From Datura wrightii (taxonomy: Eukaryota; Streptophyta; Magnoliopsida; Solanales; Solanaceae), in NCBI GenBank assembly GCA_035772735.1, contig JASDFA010000006.1, forward strand, positions 23,477,501 to 23,541,500: a stretch of 64,000 nt of DNA, in the 5' to 3' direction. Position 1 is the first letter of the stretch. Every line of letters starts with the position of its first letter. Made by a program: the position numbers and the translations under genes. The notes beneath the pieces were generated by a model. That model had not been told where the DNA came from, made no database searches, and worked only from the letters and a program-made list of their open reading frames with translations. This document shows, piece by piece, positions 22,041-33,579 of this stretch.

Positions 22041-23650
22041 TTATGGGTGGGATAATTCTTCTTATGTTTCCTCAGTTGCCTCAAAGCATAGGCAATTACC
22101 CTACCATATTGCATCAGAACACATCCTAACCCACTGCCTGAAGCGTCACAATACACAGCGTAGCCGGCTGAACCCTCTAGCAAGGCTAATACTGGTGCAG
22201 ATGTCAGTTTGTTTTTCAACTCCTGGAAACTCTGTTCATAAGCCTCAGATCATTGAATCTTAGTTTCTTTTTGAGTCAGCTTCGTTAATGGTGCTGAGAG
22301 CGCAGAGAATCTTTCCACAAACCTTCTGGAATACCTGGCTAATTCTAGGAAGGTACGAACCTCAGTTGGATTTGTGGGTTTGGGCCAAGTTTTTACAGCC
22401 TCAATTTTCTGCAAATCCATCTGAATGCCTACATCTAATACAATATGACCCAAGAAAGTTACAGAAATTAACCAGAACTCACATTTTAAAAACTTTGCAT
22501 ACAACTTGTGATCCCTGAGGATCTGGAATATTGTTCGCAAATGATTTCTATGTTTAGCTTCTGGACGTGAATATACCAGAATGTCATCAATGAACACTAT
22601 CAAGAACAATCTAGAAATGGCCTGAATGTACTGTTCATCAAATTCATAAACACTACTGGGGCATTTTGCAACCCAAAAGACATAACAAGGAATTCAAAAT
22701 GGTCGTATCTGGTTCTGAAGGCCATTTTCGAAATATCCTTCTCCCAAACCCATACCTAGTGGTACCCTAACCTAATGAGAAGTATTTTTTCCCTGCGACT
22801 GATCAAACAAGTCATCTATTCTCGATAAAGGATACCTGTTCTTGATAGTAACTTTATTTAGCTATAGATAATCTATAAACATTCGTAGTGAGCCATCTTT
22901 CTTTTTCACAAATAGGACTGTAGCACCCCACAACGAAGTACTAGGCCTAATGAAACCTTTATCTAACAAGTCTTTTAACTAATCCTTTAATTCTTTCAAC
23001 TCAGTAGGAGCCATTCGGTATGGAGGAATAGATATGGGTTGTATGTTTGGTAGCGTATCAATGGGGAAGTTAATTTCCTATTCTGGGAGAATACTAGGAA
23101 GCTCATCCGGAAAGACATTTGGGAAATCATTAACCATCAGAATAGACTGAAGAGTCGGGGGTTCTGCCTGTATATCCCGAGCCCTGAAATTATAATAGGT
23201 ATAATCCTTTGCAATCAGCTTTCTTGCTTGAACATAGGATATAACCTTACACTTCAGTGTAGATGCATCTCCTTTCCATTCCCGTACTACTTCTCCAGGA
23301 AAATAAAATCTGACAATATTTGTCCAGCACTCAACATTGGCATAACATGACACTAGTCAATCCATGCCCATAATTATATCAAAATCAATCATTTCTAGAT
23401 CTACTAGTTTCACAAAGGTTTGGCGGCCCATAATTTCTGCCGTATAACCTAGATAAACCCTTCTGGAAACAATAGATTCACTAACAGGTGTAGACACATA
23501 GAATTGTCGCTGAAGTAACTCTGGTACTATATCAAACTTTTATGCCACTAACATAGTAACATATGACAAAGTAGAGCCTGGATTTATCAAAGAATAAACT
23601 AAATAGGAGCAAACATTTAATGTACCTATCACAACATCTGGCGAAGCCTC
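22040..23650 (-). pseudogene. Gypsy pol remnant: protease, reverse transcriptase, RNase H start
   Basis: Minus strand. The protease motif near 23590-23550 reads SLINPGSTLSYVT, with Asn where the catalytic Asp should be (IDPGST in the Tekay copy at 46.66 kb), followed by an in-frame stop. Next come MSCYANVECWTNIVRFYFPG, then NDFPNVFPDELPSILPE (23353-23078). The reverse transcriptase core near 22590 reads VFIDDILVYSRPEAKHRNHL, the FxDD catalytic box. It is followed by KCEFWLISVTFLGHIVLDVG, FSALSAPLTKLTQK, then the RNase H segment LTSAPVLALLEGSAGYAVYC, CDASGSGLGCVLMQYGRVIA and RKHKKNYPTH at 22219-22043. The reading frame then enters the inverted LTR. Integrase and chromodomain are absent. Multiple stops and frameshifts are present. 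Confidence 0.85.
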
Positions 23651-23959
23651 AGAGTCTTGTCACCCTGCTAATGCATAAGTATGATTTTGAACCACTGCCA
23701 AAACTGGATGCCCGTGACCTAACTCTACCTCTGCCTGCTGGAGCTGAGGGTCTGCGCGCTGTAGAAGGTGCTGAGCCATATGAACTTGCTGAGGACCTTT
23801 TTTCTGGTCTTGATTGCCCTGGTTTCTAGTCGGACAATCCTCATCATATTTCTCTCCTGTCCATAGGAATAACATGCGATGGAGCCATATCTCCATCTCC
23901 TAGGATGTCGCCTATTACAGGTACTGCAATGTGGTATAGCTGGTCTCATCTGATCTAGA

Positions 23960-24990
23960 CCCCTCTACTGTTGCGAGTCTGACGCTCGTGAACTCTCATC
24001 AGGACTTAACTGTCCACGACAGTCTGATATGCTACCTTGTTGCTTCTGAAATGGGGGCCTAGATGGCCTACCTGACAAATGAGGCCTGGGCCACTCTATC
24101 TGAAAATCAGTGGGTCTAGCCCTCCGACGCAGCTCCTGACCCGCCATATCAATCTCATACTGACGCTGCCTGATTCCCTCTATGTTCTGAGCAAAGGCCT
24201 GAATTCATGAGATAACCATATCCTCTTGTAATGTAGCATTAATACAAGATTCCACATACTCTAGTGCAAGCCCCATAATAAACCGAAGTACCCTGGCCGG
24301 CATAATATCAACAAATGCTGGCACATATCTAGCCAAGGAATCAAATCTTAGCGCATATTCTCTGACGCTCATTCTGCCCTGCTCTAGATGTAAGAACTAC
24401 TCTACTCTGGCCTACCCGATCTCTCGTGGTAGATAATAGTCTATGAAGGCTCCAGAGAAGCTAGGCCACATAGGTGAAGGTGCATCTTTGCCTCTGGTTC
24501 TTTCCCAACTTTCATACCATAAAACTGCTATCTCTCATTATTCGAACACTGCTAACTCAACTGATACTGTGGATGAGGCATGCATAACCCTGAATATCCT
24601 TTGAAGTTGTTCTTTGAAGTTCTGAGGGTCCTCTCTACAGTCTGTCCCTGTAAAATGTGGAGGACTTCAAAGCAAGAAACTCATGAACTCTTGAACTCCC
24701 TGGCCCCTCAAAAGACTCGTCAATAACTGGTAGCTGAGGCTGACGCTGAGCAGTCATCATCTGAACCAACATACACACTTCTAATATCCTGATCTAACGG
24801 TATAGGAGAAACTGGAAATAATGTCGATGCTTTTGTTACCCTCAGAGGTTCCTAGTGCCCTGGGGAATGTTGGGGAGAGCGAGAGGATGCTCTCTCTCAT
24901 CCCCAAGCCGGGCTGCCCCCAACTATGGCACCCTGTTGGTACCCTCTCCTGTTGTAGTATCTAGCTCACGACTGGTTGTGGTCTGCCTTA
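23960..24990 (-). pseudogene. Gypsy gag remnant
   Basis: This is recognised by DNA-level collinearity with the gag of the Tekay copy at 47083-47880: both share the CCTCTATGTTCTGAGCAAAG, CTCTAGATGTAAGAA and GATCTCTCGTGGTAGATAAT segments in the same order. The minus-strand frame is broken by many stops, and only short pieces such as VHEFLAL can be read. It would have encoded the capsid-like protein; the short frames on either strand between 23.6 and 24.2 kb are not genes. Confidence 0.65.
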
Positions 24991-25193
24991 TATCTGACAT
25001 CTCTGTAGACAGACATAACAACATAAACTTAGGGGCTCAACCCTAGATAACTCAACTCTATAGCACGATTTGAGAAGGAGGGGTAACCATACTATCATGC
25101 CTCGTAGCTTCCTACTTATAAAATGTGGTGCACAACACATTTATAACAAGTCTATACTAGACATGACTTGCAGATTTCCTATGATACGATGTT

Positions 25194-25205
25194 GCTATGA
25201 CACCA
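25194..25205 (-). other. Primer-binding site, initiator Met-tRNA type, mutated
   Basis: The minus strand reads TGGTGTCATAGC four bases after the LTR end. It differs at two positions from TGGTATCAGAGC, the plant initiator tRNA-Met complement seen intact in the Tekay copy at 48077-48088. Confidence 0.7.
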
Positions 25206-25209
25206 AGTT

Positions 25210-27414
25210 TGTCACACTCCACCTTGGGAGGCGTAACTAGAACCTCATGCCACACTGAACTATGAGCCGACCTGGCTGGACATATAAACTTCTGGTGCAT
25301 GCCAGCAGTATATAATCAAGAAAACACACAGCTATATCTCGATTGTAAACACAGCCTTAGGACGATAAGGCCACTACACAACACCTATAGTAAATCAGCT
25401 AACCTAGCAGTTGTAATAGTAATATTATCCTATGTGGGCCGACAATGCCATCATGCTCCTAACAGCTAACATAACTAGGCCCCACGCGACCAACAACATA
25501 TATCATATCACATATAGGCCCCACACGACCAATAATGTATAACTAACCAAAACTATAGTCTACAAGCCTCTAAGAGTAAAATATTGATTGGGATAGGGCC
25601 CCGGCCTATCCAAAAACTATACAACAAAAGATAGTCAAACCTTAAATGGCTGACAACTCCGAAAGAAAGGAGCTAGCCAATTTACTGGATCTAAACACCT
25701 ACTGAGACCGTCTTGAACCCTGTTTGTCTGGACCTGCAGGAAAGTATGCAGTGCTCCATGTGTGGGCGTCAGTACAATATGTACCGAATATGTAAAACAG
25801 TAAATAACTGAATGAAAGATGATAAGGAATTGAAAGCAATTAGTAATAAGGGCCAGAAGTTAACCTTCATAACCTCACAATATAGACTATTGCTAACAAG
25901 AAATGTACAAACAAGAATCTAACCTGGCCCCCATAAGCCTGGAAGGTACAAACAATACAAAATAACCTACCTGGGCACCCATAAGCCCCAGTAAGTATAA
26001 GTAATCTATACTCTTCCTATCTGTACCACTATGGGCTCGTAAGCAAGCTGTAACTATGGTATACTTGACCTTTGAAGCTATAACTGAGCCTTCTAGGCTC
26101 TTGCGACTGTGTCTGAGCTGTCTGGGCTCTTGTAGCTAATCCGATCCATCCGGGCTCCTGTAACTGTATTTGAGCCATCTAGGCTCCTGTAACTGTAGCT
26201 GAGTCGTCTGGGCTCCTACAGTTGTATTTGAGCTGTCTGGGCTCCTGTAATTGTATTTGAGCCGTTTGGACTCCTGTAGCTATATCTGTAAGTAGGAAGA
26301 AGCTATATGGTCGCTAACAGTAGGTAACTCGCCTAGAAAGCTACCACCTGGTCCATTTGGCAACCCTAGTGCCACTAATGGGAAGATAAGGTCATTCTAT
26401 CACAATTCTAGTCCTGTACGCGTCAAGATACGTCAATACTTTGTAAGCGAGCTCTACTATATGTATATAGGCGTAGAACAATATATTGTATCGCCAAACT
26501 ATGCCCTATGCTTCTTAAATTAACGAACTATGCTAATAGCTACCCTCAGGTCTCTTCGTCCTTAATATGGCAACAAAACACTTACTAGTCTCTTTAATAG
26601 GTAAATAACAGAACAGGGAATCCCTTCGTCACCTCTAAGCGATAATCAATACTGAACACAAACTTCTCGACAAGGGATACTATGTTATAACCTCAATTCG
26701 TCTCATAACAGCTAACCACAACATTATAAGCATAAGATACTACAAGGTATTGATCATATCAACTAAACAACATGAGTAACTTGCTGAGAGGAGTTAGCCT
26801 TAACATACCTTAATCACTGAATTCTACCCAATTAACCCTATTATAGTTCAAGAACTGATAACTCCTCCAAATTGTAGTCCTTACATTGAGGAAATATGGC
26901 TAGGCAATTATCACTTGTGGACGTCTAGGACTCAATTAGAAGTGATTTCTACAACTTCTACTCGGTGAGACTCCAACAATCTGAGCTAGATCTCATGAAA
27001 TAACTCCGTAGATACATTCATCATAGGCCCGAAATTTATTATCCAAGATGAATTTTCATTTAAATGGAGTTTAATTAATTGATGAGAAGTTGAGGGAGGA
27101 AGAGGTACTGCCGATTATGTTCTCCATGAAATGTTTTGTTAAATGAACCTAAACTCACACTTAACTATATATAGGTATTGAGGTGGTGGACAGGGGCTGC
27201 ATCGCGCCAGGCCATGGGCTCAACGTGCCAGCCATGGTGTAGGGCAGGCTGCACGGCACCTAGCATGCCCAGTCTCTGGCCCCGACCTCTCGCCCACTCG
27301 ACAACACGCTCGCGAGGTCACCTCTTAGCCCTTTTTCGTATGCGTCATACTCTAAAACTCTCAACATACATACACACGCGTCGGTTAAACAATAGAAACT
27401 TACGGGGTGTAACA
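25210..27414 (-). repeat. Gypsy LTR, minus orientation (5' LTR of the rearranged element)
   Basis: The ends are TGTCACACTCC at 25210 and GGGGTGTAACA at 27414, i.e. TGTTACACCCC...GTGTGACA on the minus strand. A TATA candidate lies at 27164-27175 (minus strand CCTATATATAG), matching the plus-oriented partner. By eye, the two copies are highly similar across 20100-20400 versus 27414-27110. The plus-strand frame at 27178-27450 is chance. Confidence 0.88.
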
Positions 27415-27446
27415 AAAAATTTGTTCGTGTTGTTGGTCTTTGGAAT

Positions 27447-28180
27447 TTAGTATAGCAGAACCCTCTTAGATAATGAAATTTAATATAGCAGGACTCTTCT
27501 GGGTAATGAGATTTAGTTTAGCAGGACTCTTCTAGATAATGGAATTTTAGTTTAGTAGGACCCTCCTGGATAATGTGATTTATTATAGAAGGACCCTCCT
27601 AAAAAATGTGATTTAGTATAGCAAGACCCTCATAGCAAATGGAATTTAGTATAGCAGGACCCTCCAAGATAATGGGATTTAGTTGTAGCAGGTCTCTCAT
27701 GGAAAATGAGATTTAGTTGTTGCAAGACCCTCCTAGATAATGGGATTTAGTATAGCAGGACCATCCTGGATAATGGGATTTAGTTGTAGCAGGATCCTCC
27801 TGGATAACAGGATTTAGTTGTAGCAGGACCTCCTGAAAAATGGGATTTAGTATAGGAGGACCCTCCTGAAAGATGAGATTTAGTTTAGCAGGATCCTCCT
27901 AAAAAATGAAATTTAATTTATCAGGGCCCTCTTGAATAATGAGATTTAGTATAGAAGGACCCTCCTGAAAAATGGAATATTGTTTAGTAGGACTTTCCTG
28001 GAAAATGAAATTTAGTTGTAGCAAGACTCTCTTGAAAAATGGGACTTAGTATAGCAGGACCCGTTTGGATAATGAGATTTAGTTTAGCAGAACCCGTTTG
28101 GATAATGAGATTTAGTTTAGCAGGACCCTCCTAAAAAATAAAATTTAATATAGTAGGACCCTCCTGAAAAATGGGATACA
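27447..28180 (+). repeat. 33-bp minisatellite, about 22 copies
   Basis: The consensus is close to TTTAGTATAGCAGGACCCTCCTGGATAATGGGA, 33 bases, repeated with substitutions and small indels from 27447 to about 28180. Every unit contains stops in the forward frames, so it is noncoding despite a period divisible by three. There are no unique spacers between units. It belongs to the internal 3' part of the Tat/Ogre-like element. Confidence 0.9.
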
Positions 28181-28684
28181 CGAGCGAAGTAACAAAAAAA
28201 ATTTCACTTTAAAGGGGGCAAAAATTTTGATCCATTTCTTTGTTTGTTTTAATCTCAAGAACCTGCTGGGAGAATAAGGAAATGCTCATTTTCAAACTCA
28301 CGAGCTCATTTGAGTAATGGAGTTAAAAGCGGAATAAGAGTTTGAAGGTCAAGATTCTAGTGAAAATGCCAAGAAAGATTCAAGAGAAGATGCATAAATA
28401 GGATCTTGTACATGTATTTTCTTTTGGACTTTTGTTTTTTTCATTTTGATGTAATAACAGGAGCCACGGACTGGAACCTCACTTGACTCTCTAATCATCC
28501 TTTCATTACCCCTATTACTCCTCGAACTACATGTGACCTGATTTCTTTATAACCCCGGATATGTAGGCTGTCCCAAAATCAGGGCTCGATCGCATATTTT
28601 TCTGCTTTTCTTCTCCTTTTTATATAATGGTCAGTTCAAAACTTGTTTCATTATCTACTTCTGTCTAAAAACTCGGGTGTTTCC
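28181..28684. other. 3' noncoding region of the Tat/Ogre-like element
   Basis: No open frame. It contains AACCTCACTTGACTCTCTAA and CCCCGGATATGTAGGCTGTC, which resemble the conserved 3' region of Tat/Ogre elements and the tandem repeats at 17.8-18.4 kb. Confidence 0.5.
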
Positions 28685-28702
28685 AGTCAAAGAGGGGCAA
28701 GT
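28685..28702 (+). other. Polypurine tract of the Tat/Ogre-like element
   Basis: AGTCAAAGAGGGGCAAGT directly precedes TGTAAACACG, the LTR start. An AAAGAGGGGCA purine run followed by TGTAxACAC is the usual junction in this lineage. It primes plus-strand DNA synthesis. Confidence 0.75.
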
Positions 28703-29690
28703 TGTAAACACGTAATTTTTTACCCTTCTTAATTTTTATATTACTTTAGCGTTAAATTCTCTATTATGGTTATTCTTGATTTTAGTTTTCTAGTAAGTTT
28801 AAATTCATTGAAAATTACAAACTATTCATTTTCTTTTCTTAAAATATACATTTTGATTTCATTTATAAAAGAAACAAAATGATAAAAAGATATTTTTATT
28901 TTTATCTAGCTTTTAATTAAGTATTTCTCGACCTTTCTTTAATTATCTAGCGTTCATATTTTTATTTTATTTTATTATGTTATTATTATTATTTTCTTTT
29001 TATAAATAATGTTATTATTATTTTTTTAAAAAGACAGAATCTTTCTAAATTTACCAATCCCACTCCCCCACGTTTTTTTCTCTTCCCACACTCTAAAACT
29101 CTCACCCAAAAATCCATCCCAAAACTCTCCCACGTTCTTTTATTTTCTTCCCACATCCTAAAAACTCTCACCCAAAAACTCATCCAAAAAAATCCCACAG
29201 TTTTTTTTTTATTTCATACGCTAAAAACTCTCAACCAAAAAACTAATCCCACTCCACGACATCCCCATCTTCTACCCACACACAAAAATAATATAAATAC
29301 GCAATACACATGCAAAAGAAAAAAAGAATACAAATAGAGAGATACTGGAAAAAACAACGGACATAGAGAACAAAAAGAACAAATTGAAGAGAAGAAGAGA
29401 AGAGAAGAGAGTGAGGTCTTGTTGCGCTTGGTTAGATTGTTGCTACAGTTTTCGGCTATAAAAGGTTCCCTCTTATTTTGCATCTCCAATCCAGCAGTAG
29501 TAGTTGTAGTAGTAGTAGTAGTAGTGTGGTAGTGATAGTCGCAGTGGTAGTAGTAGTAGTGGAAGTGATAGTGGTAGTGGTGTAGTGATAGTGATAGTGG
29601 TAGTGATAGTGGTAGTGATAGTGGTGATGGTGGTAGTGATAGTGACAGTGATAGTAATAATGGTAGTGGTAGTGATAGTTTAAAAATTAG
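28703..29690 (+). repeat. 3' LTR of the Tat/Ogre-like element, end missing
   Basis: It starts TGTAAACACGTAATTTTTTACCC. From 29056 it matches the left LTR (CCCACTCCCCCACG, repeated ACTCTCACCCAAAAA, ATAGAGAGATACTGGAAAAAAC). It reaches GGTTAGATTGTTGCTACAGTT (29434), then a long TAG/TGG/TGA-type microsatellite (29494-29690), beyond which homology to the left LTR is lost. The frame at 29214-29729 on the minus strand is a low-complexity artefact. Confidence 0.7.
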
Positions 29691-32600
29691 TATGATATAC
29701 TTTTTAAAAAATAACTGATCAATCATCAATGTGCTGCATACACCTTTTTCTAGATAAAGATGGTGTAGACATGATTTTAAATTAAATTTATTTGAAGAAA
29801 ACTTTTTATTTGAATATATAATTTATATTTTCTAAATTATATTTTTATATAAATATAAAGACTTCATAAATTGTATAAATATAAAAATTTCTTCAACTCT
29901 TATACTGTTATATAAATGAGCAAATTATGGTTCGTAAACAAGGCATATTAGAATATCCTAAAATGCCATATAAATAAGTCACATATCTTTATATTCATTT
30001 TATAAATAAATATCTACAATTATATATTATTACAATCTTTTAAATATACATAATTTTATGAGGATTCACTTATCTAAAAAAATAAACAATAATAGTAAGT
30101 ATCTATTCACATCAAGCATGATCCTCTTTTAAAAAATTAAACTAATATATTTTTTTTTATAAAATATAAATTTATGAATCAAATTTTAAGTTCTATGATC
30201 AACTGTCACAAAACACGTAAAATATCTCTTCCTCAAGAAATTAAATTTAGGGAAAATTTAAGAGTTAATGGGGAAATAGGGTAGCATAAAGTGGACTACA
30301 TACACAATGAAGAGCTTAGGGTATAGATTTCATGTATGTACATTTATGTAACACATTATTGGCTCCATTATACTTTAACGTTTATCACAATTAATCATGG
30401 GGACTCCTTCGTAGAGATTGCACCCTGATACAGGGTGATGTGAATTGTATTTTAATCCACTAAATTAAAGTTCGTCATATCTAAAATAATTTTTTTAATC
30501 TGCATAAATTTGTCTCATATTTATACTTGCGTTGCGCTCGACCATTTTTTTTTTTCAAATTGTTACAAAATTTTTAATATCATTATTCTTTAAATGATTT
30601 GATTAATGTGAAAAGTATAAAATACACCTTTATACTGTTTTTGATTCAAACTAATTTTGGTGGTACAGTAAATATAAGCACTAAGTACCATCTGAATTTG
30701 TCACCCAAAATTCTCATTATTTGTCTCTTGCTAACTTATAATTTAGTGAACAAAATCTCCTTTTAAATTTCATTTTAGATATTAATTGATTTAATTTTGT
30801 TTTCAATTTTAAGCGGACGAGTCTCATAGAGGAAAAGAAGCGGAAGAAAATTATAACCCGCAATTATACTCGCATCGTATAAAATTATTTATTTATTTAA
30901 TTTTGATCAATCCAGCACCAACATATATCTCAACCGATTCTGTACCACACATGCCTAAACTTGCTCCAACTCATTGCCACCCCTATTATGTTGACACATA
31001 AAAAATGTGAACGATGTCAGACAAAATCCTCCAATAATTTTTTGAGATTTTTCTAATTTTAATCGGATGAGTTTTTTGAAAAAAAAATATTGAGTTTTTC
31101 TTTTTTAATGGACCAATTTAATAAAAATCTGAATTAGTCGGTGACTACTAAGTTTTAAAACCCAAATTATTAAACTAAAAAAAAAAAGAAAGAAAAAATT
31201 ATTATTGATGTGTTAACTTACATATGCCCGTATAATAGAGGATGACTTGAGCCTGCTATATTGAGATTAAAGGTCAAATTTATTCTTCTATTTTTTTAAA
31301 TAATTAATTTTATCTTTTATTGGCTATTTTTATTTCTATTATTAATAAAATTTAATAAATATATCTTTATTTTTGACGGTAATCCACCAGGACTTTATAA
31401 ATTTTCATATGACTTAATTGGAGTGACATAGACGTTGCATGTCATGTGACCTGATCACCACCAGATATCATATTAAATATTTAAAAATTCACTAAATCTT
31501 TAAAAAAGGAAGAAATACAAAAAAAAACAGATCTGATTTTCCGTATTCAAAGTTTTTCCACTTCATTAATGATTATTTTATACATAAATTCCTAATCTAA
31601 CTTAAAATTCCTCAATAACTACAATTTTTAATTAACACTAAAACCCATCACTTCAACTCTCTATTCCACCATTGGAGATGACAACAAAGGTATAAGCTGA
31701 AGAAGAATTTGATAATTTTTGAAATTAACTGCTGCAAAGTTAATTCTTGATAGAAGATTTAAGTGTTAATACATTTTGCTAGATATTTCAGTTGGGTGTT
31801 AATGAATATTACTGAGTACTTTAGATTTAGTGATTCTTTTCTAGTTAGACCCCTTGTTTCTTTTTTAGATGAGATAAAAATGGTGCCACTGATCATCCAA
31901 AACTTTCTCTTACTTTTAACCTACTTCATTCTTTTATTTCATTCCATTTTAGTTTAAAAAAAGAAGAAGGAAGAAAAAATGGCATAGAAGAAAAGAGAGT
32001 TGGCAGTGACTTGAAGAAGATGACACGCATAATTTGAAACAATATTTCTTTTCACCTTGTCATAGTGAACAGATGTTAAAAATAGGAGTATATTTGCAAA
32101 ATTTTATTAACAGCATAAGAAAAATAGCTAAATAATGTAGCAGAGGTTAAAGCTAACTAATAAATAAAAGTAAAAAAGGTAATTTAATTTATCTTATTTG
32201 CTAGATTATTATCAAATATCTGATCATCATGAGTAATATAATTATAAGAAAAATGATTAAATTTATCCTTAAACTTTGTAAAATAGATCAGATTCGCCCT
32301 TTTTGAATAGCTGGAGTCAAATAGGGATGGACATTAAATTTTTCGGTTCGATTTTTTAAAATATTGATTCAATTTTTCAGAATTCGATTTTTAATTGTGT
32401 GTACCAAACACCAAACTGAATTAATTCTATTCGGTTTGATTTTTTTAAATTTTGTTCGGTTAGATTTTTTTAATTCGATTTTTTTGATTATAGGACTAGT
32501 TAATGGGCTATTTTTCTACTTACAAAATGAGCTACTTTCTTAATTAAAAATGAGTTATTTTATTTTTTTAACTCAAAGTAAATTATTTTAAGTTTAGAGT

Positions 32601-33561
32601 TCTAAAATTTAATTCAAAGTAAGCTTAATTTTAAGTAAAAAAAAATATAACTAGACAATATTTTAATTTTTATTTACAAATTTTTAGCGGGATTAACTGA
32701 TTTACATTTAGTAGCACATATTGTTGAAGCTTTATTGAAAAGAAGCCAAAAGAAAAAGAAAACTAGAACTCAAATAGAAAACATATGACAGGGAGGGGAA
32801 AGGACAACTACTTCGCAGAAGATATATTGTAGAGATTAAATCAAACCCTCAAAATTGAAAATCGTAAACTTAGACAACTGCAAACATCAATAGGGACAGG
32901 AAGAAGATTGATGATAGTAATGGAAAAAATATATTGCATAAATAACATAATAATTCTTTCACATAAAATATATATTGTTATTTTTCTTGAATTATGAAAA
33001 GAATTTTTAAAATTAATTCAAGAATTACTTTAGCTTATATGTTCATATAACAAGTGTGACATTATTAACCTTCTGAATCAACTACTGAAATTCTTCAAGG
33101 AATCTCACAAGGGAACAATATGGACATGTTTGTTGTTCACCAATTTATACATAAAGGATTAATATGTCATTAGATATCATTTTAAAAAAAAATTAAATTG
33201 AACCATTGAGCCGATTCATGTATTTATAATGAAAATCAAATAAAAATTCAGCAAGGGCCAATCCAACAGATCAAGTCCAAAACAAAGAAAAGAAAAAAAA
33301 TATATATATATAAACTATTATATCTCCATCTAATCTATCTGTATCAGTTGTCTGGCCTTTCATTTATCCAAAACCTTCTTCATTTTCTCTCATTTTTTCT
33401 CTCTTCTATCTCAGGTAATGGATTTCCATCTTTGTTTCTTCTTATATATCATCTGTCTTGGTTATCTTTTTTGATAGTCTTTTGATGTAGGTTTTGTCTA
33501 TACAGGGACTTGGAGCTACAGTGTAATATGGGGGTTCGGGTGAATCAGTTGACAAACAGTT
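29691..33561. other. AT-rich intergenic DNA
   Basis: No gene or complete element recognised. Noted details: a small hairpin CACCCTGATACAGGGTG at 30421, and a block at 32325-32500 with TAGGGATGGACATTAAATTT and repeated TTCGGTTCGATTTTT phrases that resembles one end of a hAT-type element or MITE, although no partner end was found. No frame longer than 64 codons supports a gene. Confidence 0.4.
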
Positions 33562-33579
33562 GGGGGGGGGGGGGGGGGG
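33562..33579. repeat. Homopolymer of 18 G
   Basis: Eighteen consecutive G residues in an otherwise AT-rich region. Length may be unreliable, as homopolymers are prone to sequencing error. Confidence 0.9.

Larger units (their letters stand above)
20095..27414 (-). mobile_element. Rearranged Ty3/gypsy element with inverted LTRs
   Basis: The minus strand reads: LTR (27414-25210), primer site, decayed gag (about 24990-23960), protease, reverse transcriptase and the start of RNase H (23650-22040). Instead of continuing to integrase and a second minus-strand LTR, the sequence then switches into a plus-oriented, 3'-truncated copy of the same LTR (20095-22040). The two outer ends are therefore the same LTR end (TGTTACACCCC, mutated to TATTACACCCC at the left). 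Flanks are AAAAT on the left and AAAAA on the right, a possible one-mismatch target duplication. The unit lies inside the Tat/Ogre-like element. Confidence 0.8.
15419..29690 (+). mobile_element. Tat/Ogre-like LTR element without visible proteins (LARD-like), partial LTRs
   Basis: Order on the plus strand: LTR part (15419-16948), primer-binding site (16952-16970), ~4.4 kb of internal noncoding DNA interrupted by a 7.3 kb gypsy insertion (20095-27414), polypurine tract (28685-28702), and the start of the second LTR (28703 onward). The LTR copies share CCTAAAAACTCTCACCCAAAA arrays, AGAGAGATA...AACGGAC/AGAGA and GGTTAGATTGTTG (15799, 29434). The internal part carries GATACGTAGGCAGCCC-type repeats, a 33-bp minisatellite and Ogre-like 3' region sequence, but no gag, protease, reverse transcriptase or integrase could be read. 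It therefore looks like a large non-autonomous derivative relying on enzymes of a relative. The left LTR lacks its start and the right LTR its end, so no target duplication can be read. Confidence 0.65.

Noticed and set aside
27447..28180. CRISPR-like appearance of the 33-bp array
   Set aside because: Units are contiguous with no unique spacers, and the context is a plant retrotransposon.
29214..29729. 171-codon minus-strand frame, the second longest outside the CACTA and chromovirus genes
   Set aside because: Its N-terminal half is Leu/Ser/His repeats from the TAG-type microsatellite and the rest lies in an LTR; no recognisable protein.
30421..30440. Hairpin CACCCTGATACAGGGTG
   Set aside because: Too short and isolated to assign a function.
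32325..32500. MITE or hAT end with TAGGGATGGACA and TTCGGTTCGA phrases
   Set aside because: No second end or target duplication found; recorded only as part of the unassigned region.
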